A stretch of 59,783 nucleotides of DNA from Alkalilacustris brevis (GTDB lineage: Bacteria > Pseudomonadota > Alphaproteobacteria > Rhodobacterales > Rhodobacteraceae). Each line of letters opens with the position of its first letter. Within the stretch, counting starts at the first letter, position 1. The notes under the pieces were generated by a model that worked only from the letters and a program-made list of their open reading frames with translations, did not search any database and had not been told where the DNA came from. The DNA is taken from NCBI RefSeq assembly GCF_003350345.1, contig NZ_QNVJ01000010.1, forward strand, positions 1 to 59,783. Direction: 5' to 3'. Shown in pieces: positions 53,639 to 59,783 of this stretch. The position numbers and the translations under genes were made by a program.

Positions 53639-54565
53639 TCAGCTGATTTTTGCGCGGTGCGGATCGCTGGTAAGACCTTTGCGCAGGGTCCGGAATGCCC
53701 AGTAGCCCAGCAAGGCCAGCTTGAACGGGACCGGGCGTTGGCCCGTCGCAAATTTCTGCGCACGCCGGATATCACCCGCTTTCGCGGCGCGCCGGATGTA
53801 ACGTGTCGCCAGCCACCAGCGGGCCTCGCTGAAAGCTGGCAGGTCGCCTTCTGACTTTTCGTAAGTGCGCAGATAACAGTTTGCTGCCAGTTTGGACGGT
53901 GTGGCCGTAGTCAATTGCGAAGCTTCACCTTCAGGTCCCCCATGACCCCAAGTGACCAATGTGCCAGGGTCCGCGTCATACCAGACCTGATGCCCACGGG
54001 CGGCAAGCCTGACGCAGAGGTCGGTATCCTCATCGACTTGCTGCATCGTATCGAAGCCGCCAATTTCAACGAATGCCTTGCGGCGGACCCAGAAGCCCAT
54101 TCCTGTGGAGGCAATTCTGCGTCGCAGAGCCGCCCGCTCGGCCACCAGCCCCGTGGGCATGCGGTGCGACAGAACCTCGCTGTGTCCACCGGGCCAGATG
54201 ACTTTCGCGGCGGCAAAACCGTAATCACCGGTGCAGCCTTGTTCAGGCCGGTCGAGAACCCGCCTGGCGTAGCCTTCCATGAAACGGTCATCGTCATCGA
54301 GGAAAAATATGATCCGGCCCTTTGCGTGCAAGACGCCATGATTCCGCGCTCCCGCTGCGCCATGTGGCCCCGGATTCTCGACAACTCGCAGGCGTGGATC
54401 GCGTAGAGGGCGCAAGATGTCTCGGGCAGGCCGTTCCGAAGCATCGTCTACCACGATGACCTCGCCACCTTCGCGGCACTCGGCAAGTGCAGATTCTACG
54501 GCCTCTACCAGCATCTTGGGCCGGTTGTGGGTCGGGATCACAATTGAAAAGTCCAGTTCGTCCAT
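53639..54565 (-). CDS. Family 2 glycosyltransferase
   Basis: 308 residues from ATG 54565 (MDELDFSIVIPTHNRPKMLV). GT-A core with VIVVDDASERP, GAAGARNHGVLHAKG and the metal-binding FLDDDDRFMEGY. VDEDTDLCVRLAARGHQVWY is the usual acceptor-side block. The ribosome site is weak. The last about 80 residues contain a helical C-terminal region like those of polysaccharide or glycolipid transferases. It is paired with the sugar-transferase-like gene at 54627-55406 on the same strand. Confidence 0.88.
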   Translation of the reverse strand: MDELDFSIVIPTHNRPKMLVEAVESALAECREGGEVIVVDDASERPARDILRPLRDPRLRVVENPGPHGAAGARNHGVLHAKGRIIFFLDDDDRFMEGYARRVLDRPEQGCTGDYGFAAAKVIWPGGHSEVLSHRMPTGLVAERAALRRRIASTGMGFWVRRKAFVEIGGFDTMQQVDEDTDLCVRLAARGHQVWYDADPGTLVTWGHGGPEGEASQLTTATPSKLAANCYLRTYEKSEGDLPAFSEARWWLATRYIRRAAKAGDIRRAQKFATGQRPVPFKLALLGYWAFRTLRKGLTSDPHRAKIS

Positions 54566-54626
54566 GGGAGGTCGCGCTCGTGCCTGCTTGCCTGTCAAGG
54601 TGACGGCCAATTGTCGATGGATGAAC

Positions 54627-55406
54627 CTACTCCGGGATCGTCCCACCCATCTCGCGCCAATATTCCACCACCCAGCTTACCTGCCCCCGTCCCATATGGG
54701 GGAAACGATCCCACAGGCCGCCACCGGGGCGAAGCAATGCCGTTGGACGCGGTGTGCCGTGAAAAGCCAGAACCTTGGCCGAAGGCGGGGGGCGCCGGGG
54801 TTCGAGAAACAGATCGAGCCCGATCGGCCGCCGCAGCCATCGCTTGAACGAGATCACCCAGCCATCGGGCCAGAACGCCATGGAGGAGGCGTATGCGGCG
54901 GCAAAGTTCTGGTCATTTCTGTATGTCCTGATCGCGGCCTCGGGGGCACTACCGAACTGCTCGAATAACTGGCTTTCGTTTCCCAGGCTGAAAGCGAAGA
55001 TGCAGGTGCCCGGCTCAGGGGGCGACGACCCACCGCCGGGCCGCCACGACCGCCCCATGTCTGTTGTCACGAAAGAGGCGGGAAACGTGAGGAAATCATC
55101 AAGGGAGTCGAGTATCATCATGTCGAGGTCGATGAACAATGCGCGCCCCCGAAGCCCATGCAGGTCAGGATGGTAAAGGGCAATCTTGGGCCAGACTCCG
55201 GGGCGCAGCCACTGGTCCTTCGGCAGGCCCATATCGGGGATCGGCATCGTCTCGACACCGGGGGCCAGCCCTTCGGCATCATCGGTCAGGCAGATGAAGC
55301 GAAACGGAAGGGTCGTTCTGCGGCGGCATGCGTTGTGCAGGACGTTGACATCCTCGGCAGCGAAGGCCGTTCCCCATTTCATGCAGATCACATGGTAGTC
55401 AGTCAC
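54627..55406 (-). CDS. Glycosyltransferase-like protein (GT-A type)
   Basis: 259 residues, GTG start at 55406 with GAGGTG upstream. MKWGTAF...VNVLHNACRR, FICLTDDAEGL and RALFIDLDMMILDSLDDF (with the DxD motif DLDMM) resemble GT8-like transferases. KWLRRPIG and VLAFHGTPRP fit the acceptor-proximal His-Gly block. The donor sugar is unknown. It lies 61 bp upstream of the GT2 gene and is likely in one operon; the pair may decorate LPS or surface glycan. Confidence 0.75.
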   Translation of the reverse strand: MTDYHVICMKWGTAFAAEDVNVLHNACRRRTTLPFRFICLTDDAEGLAPGVETMPIPDMGLPKDQWLRPGVWPKIALYHPDLHGLRGRALFIDLDMMILDSLDDFLTFPASFVTTDMGRSWRPGGGSSPPEPGTCIFAFSLGNESQLFEQFGSAPEAAIRTYRNDQNFAAAYASSMAFWPDGWVISFKRWLRRPIGLDLFLEPRRPPPSAKVLAFHGTPRPTALLRPGGGLWDRFPHMGRGQVSWVVEYWREMGGTIPE

Positions 55407-55436
55407 TGAAGCACCTCGGATAACGTTTTGCCGCCA

Positions 55437-57362
55437 TCAGATTGGGCGGGCCTCGGGTTGCCCACCCCGCTTGCCCCGATCAGCGCGGATCGGGTCGAAC
55501 AGCAGGCGCAGGCCGTTGAGCACCACGAGCAGCGTGCCGCCCTCGTGGCCGATCACCGCAAGCGGCAGCGTCAGATCCCAGAACAGTGTCGCAGTGACGA
55601 GAAACAGCATCGCCCCCATGGCGAAGGTCAGGTTCTGGCGGATGATGCGGTTGGTGCGCGCGGCCAGGCGCCGGGCTTTCTCGAGCCGCTCGAGATCGTC
55701 CGACAAAAGCGCCACATCGGCGGCCTGAAGCGCGACCTCGCTGCCCGCCGCGCCCATCGCGATGCCTACGTCTGCGCTGGCCAGGGCGGCGGCATCGTTG
55801 ACGCCATCGCCCACGAAGGCGACCTTGCCGCCCCGACGCATCTCGGCGATGCGGGCAACTTTGTCTTCGGGCAGCAGTTCTGCCAGCACCTCGTCATCGC
55901 GCAGGCCCAGTTCGGCGGCGATACGCCGGGCCACCGGCAGCCTGTCGCCTGTCATCATCATGATATGGGTGACGCCGCCGGTGCGCAGCGCGGCGATTGC
56001 CTTGGCCGCCGATGCGCGGGGTTGATCGGCCAGCGCCACCGCCCCCAGCACCTTGTCGCCCCGCCCGAGGAAAACCACCGTTCCCGCGCCATCGTGAATC
56101 TCATCGAAAGCGGTCAGGCGGCTGTCAGCCCCCATCCGCGCGGCCATCCTGGCATTGCCGGCCCAGAGCGGGCCTTCGGCATCCCGGCCGGTGATACCCT
56201 CGCCCGGCTGTGCTTGCAGGTCTTCGATCCGGGCCGGGCTGATGTCCCTTTCCTGTGCCGCGCGCAGCACGGCGGCCGCGATGTGATGCTCCGAATGCGC
56301 CTCGATCCCGGCCAGCAGGGCGAGAAACTCGGCCTCGTCGGTTCCGTTGGTGACGATATCGGTGATCGTTGCGCGGCCGGTCGTCAGGGTGCCCGTCTTG
56401 TCGAACGCGAATTGTCGAATCGTTCCGAACGTCTCCAGCGCCGCGCCGCCCTTGAACAGCACACCGCCCCGGGCCGAGGCGGAGAGTGCCGAAAGAATCG
56501 CGGCGGGCACGCTGATGACGATCGCGCAGGGGCTTGCCGCCACCAGAAGCGTGGCGGCACGGTAAAGCGCGTCTTCCCATATCCAGCCGAGCCACAGCAA
56601 CGCCGTAAAGGCCAGAACCGACCCCAGAAGCACCGCCACGGTATAGCGCTGGCCGAACCAGGCGCTGAAGCGTTCGCTGGGGGCCTTGGCGGCTTGCGCC
56701 TGTGTTACCAGCTCGATCATGCGTGCCACGGTGCTTTCGGCGGCCGGGCGTGTCACCTCGACCTCGATCACCCCGTGCAGGTTGACGGTGGCCTCGAACA
56801 CCTGCGCGTCTGCACCCTTGCGCACGGGCATGGATTCGCCGGTGACGGTGGCTTCGTCGATCGCGGTTTCACCGCTGGCAATGCGCCCGTCCACGGGGAT
56901 GCGCCCGCCCGGCTTCACGACAACGACATCGCCGGGAGAAAGTTCGCCAACGGGCACCTCGCGGATGCTGCCATCATCCGCGCGGCGAAAGGCGGTTTCA
57001 GGCCGCAGCGCCATGAGCGCGCGCACCTCGTTGCGGGCGCGCGCCATGGCCCGGGCTTCCAGCGTGCTTGCCAGGCTGAAAAGAAAAAGCAGCACCGCCC
57101 CTTCCAGCATCTCGCCCACGGCGGCGGCGGCGAGGGCGGCTGTCACCATCAGCAGGTCGATATCCAGCGTGCGCTCGTTCCAGAGGCTGTTCAGCGCGCG
57201 GACACCGGCCGGGATGCCGCCTGCCATATAGGCCAGAAGATAGGCACCCAGCGCGACCGTCTCGAACCCCGACAGGCTGGCGGCGACGCCGCCAAACAGG
57301 CCCAGCGTCGTGAGTAGGGTGAGGATGATGCCGGGCTGCCCGGAGTCAGGTGGCTTGGTCAT
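55437..57362 (-). CDS. P1B-4-type metal-transporting ATPase (Co2+/Fe2+-like)
   Basis: 641 residues. P-type motifs TGES, DKTGTLTTG (D321) and GDGVNDAAAL are intact. The transmembrane metal site is S277-P278-C279 (AASPCAIV), and the last membrane region reads IGHEGGTLLVVLNGLRLL. SPC plus HEGGT is the signature of P1B-4 exporters (CtpD/PfeT/CoaT type), which move Fe2+ or Co2+ out of the cytoplasm. No N-terminal heavy-metal-binding domain exists, normal for the class. No metal-responsive regulator is adjacent. Confidence 0.9.
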   Translation of the reverse strand: MTKPPDSGQPGIILTLLTTLGLFGGVAASLSGFETVALGAYLLAYMAGGIPAGVRALNSLWNERTLDIDLLMVTAALAAAAVGEMLEGAVLLFLFSLASTLEARAMARARNEVRALMALRPETAFRRADDGSIREVPVGELSPGDVVVVKPGGRIPVDGRIASGETAIDEATVTGESMPVRKGADAQVFEATVNLHGVIEVEVTRPAAESTVARMIELVTQAQAAKAPSERFSAWFGQRYTVAVLLGSVLAFTALLWLGWIWEDALYRAATLLVAASPCAIVISVPAAILSALSASARGGVLFKGGAALETFGTIRQFAFDKTGTLTTGRATITDIVTNGTDEAEFLALLAGIEAHSEHHIAAAVLRAAQERDISPARIEDLQAQPGEGITGRDAEGPLWAGNARMAARMGADSRLTAFDEIHDGAGTVVFLGRGDKVLGAVALADQPRASAAKAIAALRTGGVTHIMMMTGDRLPVARRIAAELGLRDDEVLAELLPEDKVARIAEMRRGGKVAFVGDGVNDAAALASADVGIAMGAAGSEVALQAADVALLSDDLERLEKARRLAARTNRIIRQNLTFAMGAMLFLVTATLFWDLTLPLAVIGHEGGTLLVVLNGLRLLFDPIRADRGKRGGQPEARPI

Positions 57363-57508
57363 TATCGGGGCATAATCACATTATCCGCAGCGGGCGCAAT
57401 CCCTTCGCTTCGCTTCGCGCGAAACCTGCGGCACGTCCATTGCGCAGGGTTGCTGCTTGGCCTAGGTCTTGCGGAATCCGCTACCGGAACAACCGACAGG
57501 TCCCGCCC

Positions 57509-57928
57509 ATGAACGACCAGCCCGATCTTGAAGAGATCGCCCGCGATCAGCCGCCTTTTGCCCGCTTTCTGGGAATGCGCGTTGTGTCATTCGACACCGA
57601 GTGCGTGGTGGCGGAAATGGAGGTCAGCGACGTTCTGGCCAATCGCAACGGGGTTCTGCATGGCGGTGCGATCATGGCGCTGGCCGATAACCTGGGCGGG
57701 ACGGCGACATTTCTGAACATCCGCCCGGACCAGGGCACCACAACCCTGGAAAGCAAGACCAACTTCTTCCGCCCCGTGCCCATTGGCGAAACCCTGCGTG
57801 CCGAGGCGCGTGCCCTGCACAAGGGTCGCAGAACAATGGTCTGGCAGACAGTGCTGACCCGCTCGGACGGCAAGGTGGCAGCGATTGTCACGCAGACGCA
57901 GATGGTCCTCGAGCAGGGCGGCGGCTGA
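57509..57928 (+). CDS. PaaI-family hotdog thioesterase
   Basis: 139 residues, the length of a single hotdog fold. The catalytic block NRNGVLHGGAIMALADNLGG contains the HGG and acidic residue of PaaI-like thioesterases. TTLESKTNFFRPVPIGETL is the usual following strand pair. It should hydrolyse aryl- or acyl-CoA; no phenylacetate genes are adjacent, so the natural substrate is unknown. It is convergent with the hydrolase gene 5 bp away. Confidence 0.9.
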   Translation: MNDQPDLEEIARDQPPFARFLGMRVVSFDTECVVAEMEVSDVLANRNGVLHGGAIMALADNLGGTATFLNIRPDQGTTTLESKTNFFRPVPIGETLRAEARALHKGRRTMVWQTVLTRSDGKVAAIVTQTQMVLEQGGG

Positions 57929-57933
57929 TCCCG

Positions 57934-58749
57934 CTATTCGCTTAACCGCGCCATCGCGGCGGCCAGGGCCGTGCCAATATCGGAGCGGGCGTAAAGATCG
58001 TTGTGGCCCGCCGGCAAGGTGTGATCGAAGACGATGCCGGGCGTGCTGTGTGCCAATGCCTCGCGCAAGGCTTCGGTCCGGGCCGCGGGGATGACCTCGT
58101 CGCGTTCCGCCGCGATGATGGCAACGGGGCTGCGGGTTTCTTTCAGCGTGGCGGCTGGCTCCATCCGGTGCTGCAGCAGGGCGGCCACAGGCAGCCAGGG
58201 GTAAAGCTCCCGCGCCAGTTCTGTCAGTGAATCGAAGGGCGTGACAAGGATCAGCCCCCGTAGCGGGCGATGCGCGGCCAGGTGCGCGGCGGGGCCGGCA
58301 CCGATGCTGAAGCCCACGGCCACCGGTGCTTCGTTCCAGCCGGCGTGTTCCAGCAAGTGGTCGTGGATGGCCAGCGCATCGTCTTTCAGCCCGCGGGCCG
58401 AGGGGCGGCCGGTGCTGGGCCGGTAGCCACGGTAATGAAAGGCGACAACGTCATGCTCGGGAAATACCCTGTGGAGGAACAGCGCCATATCCGCCGCGTT
58501 CCAGGCATTGCCGCCGAAACCCAGAAGCGGCGGGCCATCGCCATCGCCGCTTCCAGGCAGCAGATACCCGTGCAATTCGATGCCATCGGGGCGTTCGAGC
58601 CGCAGCGGCACGGTGCCCTGCGGCATTTGCGGCGATGGCCCCACCGCCCAGCGGGGAAATAGCAGCGCTGTCTGCGAAAGGGCCAGAACAGCGACGATCA
58701 GTGCATATCCCCCGGCCAGAACTGCGGCGATCTTCAGTATGGTCTGCAT
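57934..58749 (-). CDS. Alpha/beta hydrolase, membrane-anchored
   Basis: 271 residues from ATG 58749 (AAAGGACG upstream). An N-terminal hydrophobic anchor (ILKIAAVLAGGYALIVAVLA) is followed by an alpha/beta-hydrolase core: VVAFHYRGYRPSTG, nucleophile elbow VGFSIGAG (Ser in GFSIG), VAIIAAERDEVIPAA with the Asp, and LPAGHNDLY with the His. It resembles the FrsA/BEM46-like group (BEM46: membrane-anchored serine hydrolases). Substrate unknown. Confidence 0.88.
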   Translation of the reverse strand: MQTILKIAAVLAGGYALIVAVLALSQTALLFPRWAVGPSPQMPQGTVPLRLERPDGIELHGYLLPGSGDGDGPPLLGFGGNAWNAADMALFLHRVFPEHDVVAFHYRGYRPSTGRPSARGLKDDALAIHDHLLEHAGWNEAPVAVGFSIGAGPAAHLAAHRPLRGLILVTPFDSLTELARELYPWLPVAALLQHRMEPAATLKETRSPVAIIAAERDEVIPAARTEALREALAHSTPGIVFDHTLPAGHNDLYARSDIGTALAAAMARLSE

Positions 58750-59119
58750 CGGCTGCGTCCTTTCCACCTGCGCAGAATGGCAGCGAAAGGCGCCTGTTTC
58801 CAAGGCGATTTCCAGCCTTGAGGCGGCCTCTCTGTGGGGCGCACTGCTGGATGGTCCGGTCGCGGCAATCCGGCGGCGACGGGCTTCTGTTTCATCGGAA
58901 GGCCCCGACATGATGGGCGGCGAGGCTGAAGCCCATGAATGCCGGCGCGGCCCTGATCTTGCCCCACGGAGAGAATTCTGCCCATGAGCCGGAGTTCATT
59001 TTTCGCACCACTCGGGCCCGCCGGCCGCGCCGCAGGAAGGGTGGCATGGCCGCGGCGAGGGTCACACCGGCACGCGCCTTGCTGTGTGCAAAGCGCGTGC
59101 CGGTCTGGCGCAACGAGGG
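58750..59119. other. 370-bp gap with hairpin
   Basis: I see no convincing gene. Open frames exist (58892-59113 on the minus strand, for instance) but lack ribosome sites and coding-like composition. A strong inverted repeat ACCGGCACGCGC (59066-59077) / GCGCGTGCCGGT (59093-59104), 12-bp arms and 15-nt loop, lies just past the 3' end of the leftward repeat protein. It has no T-tract on that strand, so it is a possible Rho-assisted end. Confidence 0.5.
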
Positions 59120-59783
59120 TCAGCGCACCTCGATCCGGGCACGGCTGAGGACTTCCTGCTGGCTCAGGTCGAGGAAGCGCACTTCGTAGAAGCCCGCCTC
59201 ATTGGGCAGGGTGAAGGTGATCTCGCTGAGTTCCTCGATCGGCTGGGCGGCGATCCAGGTGAACAGCGCCTGATCCGAGCGCGCGAGCGCGATGCGCTGA
59301 TTGGCGCCATCCGTTCCGCCGCTCCAGGTGACGGTGATCGTCTCGCCCGGCGATGCAGCCTCGGGCACGGTCAGCATGACACCGTCGCCCACCGCGGCCA
59401 TCGCATCGACAACTTCGAAAATATGGCTGCCAAGCGTGACACGCCCTTCGTCGAGGATGTAGCGGGCTTCATACATTCCGGTTTCCTCCGGGGCGTCGAA
59501 ATCGCGCTGCATGGCCGAGCCACCTATACGCGCCCAGTCGCCGCGCTCGCCTTCCTCCGCGCCCATGGGCACAATGGCGATCATGTCGCGGGCATGGATC
59601 CGGTCGGACCATTCCACGCGCATCGTATCGCCCACCCGCACGGTATCAGGCCCCGTTACATCGACCTCAACGCGGGTGATCTCGATCATCTGGCTGGCCA
59701 GGGTGCGCCGGCCCTCGTCGAGGATGTAGCGCAGCTCGTACATGCCGGGGTCGGAGGGTGCGCGCAGGTCGGTCTGGGTGCTG
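59120..59783 (-). CDS. C-terminal part of an Ig-like repeat protein (5' end outside the window)
   Basis: At least 221 residues, open to the window edge (reading STQTDLRAPSDPGMYELRYI...). Blocks repeat about every 85-95 residues: EETGMYEARYILDEGRVTLG recurs as SDPGMYELRYILDEGRRTLA. Each is followed by beta-rich stretches such as GDTMRVEWSDRIHARDMIAI and GETITVTWSGGTDGANQRIA. A third, diverged copy ends the protein. Such repeats are found at the C-terminus of von Willebrand A-domain surface proteins in Rhodobacterales; the N-terminal domain cannot be seen here. Confidence 0.8.
   Translation of the reverse strand, partial: STQTDLRAPSDPGMYELRYILDEGRRTLASQMIEITRVEVDVTGPDTVRVGDTMRVEWSDRIHARDMIAIVPMGAEEGERGDWARIGGSAMQRDFDAPEETGMYEARYILDEGRVTLGSHIFEVVDAMAAVGDGVMLTVPEAASPGETITVTWSGGTDGANQRIALARSDQALFTWIAAQPIEELSEITFTLPNEAGFYEVRFLDLSQQEVLSRARIEVR

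Noticed and set aside
55428-57317. 629-codon frame opposite the metal ATPase
   Set aside because: Composition is His/Arg/Gln-rich as expected from an antisense of a GC-rich gene; the minus strand holds all P-type ATPase motifs.

Overview
The window is a high-GC stretch of bacterial chromosome with almost wall-to-wall coding, overlapping ATGA/GTGA start-stop junctions and purine-rich ribosome sites. Gene content points to an alphaproteobacterium of the Rhodobacterales (Roseobacter/Rhodobacter type): a DUF6478-like protein, accD next to folC, a PstS-like/OmpA fusion, a NIDO-RTX protein and a class III alcohol dehydrogenase are all in keeping with that group. This placement is inference from family resemblance. 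I saw no rRNA, tRNA, insertion sequence, integrase, phage gene or CRISPR array.

Left part (about 0.2-8.3 kb): a carbohydrate uptake and catabolism locus. A short-chain dehydrogenase and an unusual regulator (winged helix fused to a cytoplasmic solute-binding-protein domain) run leftward. A ribose-type ABC transporter (binding protein, two different permeases, double ATPase) and a ThuA-like protein run rightward. The divergent promoter region holds two TGTTCA-N3-TGAACA palindromes exactly 21 bp apart, probably the operators of the fusion regulator. Two stem-loops follow the binding-protein gene.

Surface polysaccharide locus (about 8.5-22.9 kb): KpsE- and KpsT-like exporter genes and a NIDO-RTX calcium-binding protein run leftward. 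A KpsM-like permease, a large RgpF/WbsX-type glycosyltransferase, four consecutive sulfotransferase-like genes, a GT2 glycosyltransferase, a short phosphoglycosyl (priming) transferase and a Wza/KpsD-like outer-membrane export lipoprotein run rightward. Together they look like a system that makes, probably sulfates, and exports a capsule. The four-gene sulfotransferase array is the best candidate for something undescribed. A 106-bp palindromic mosaic repeat follows.

Middle part (about 23-41 kb): mostly housekeeping. It holds zapE, folC, accD, a CPBP protease, ilvD, a lipoprotein, a DUF6478-like protein, a LysR regulator, a GNAT acetyltransferase, a CinA-N/MoaB-like protein, sfsA, map, an NlpC/P60 hydrolase, a leucyl aminopeptidase, glutathione-dependent formaldehyde dehydrogenase and a glutathione S-transferase. 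It ends with two overlapping methyltransferase genes, the second of which is a stand-alone Hen1-type RNA 3'-end ribose methyltransferase.

Right part (about 41-59.8 kb): a six-PAS hybrid histidine kinase divergent from a multi-pass membrane protein, a ThDP enzyme, an FMN reductase, two unrecognised genes, the PstS-OmpA fusion, lepA, two glycosyltransferases, a P1B-4 metal ATPase, a PaaI thioesterase, an alpha/beta hydrolase, and the C-terminal part of a protein built of Ig-like repeats cut by the window edge.
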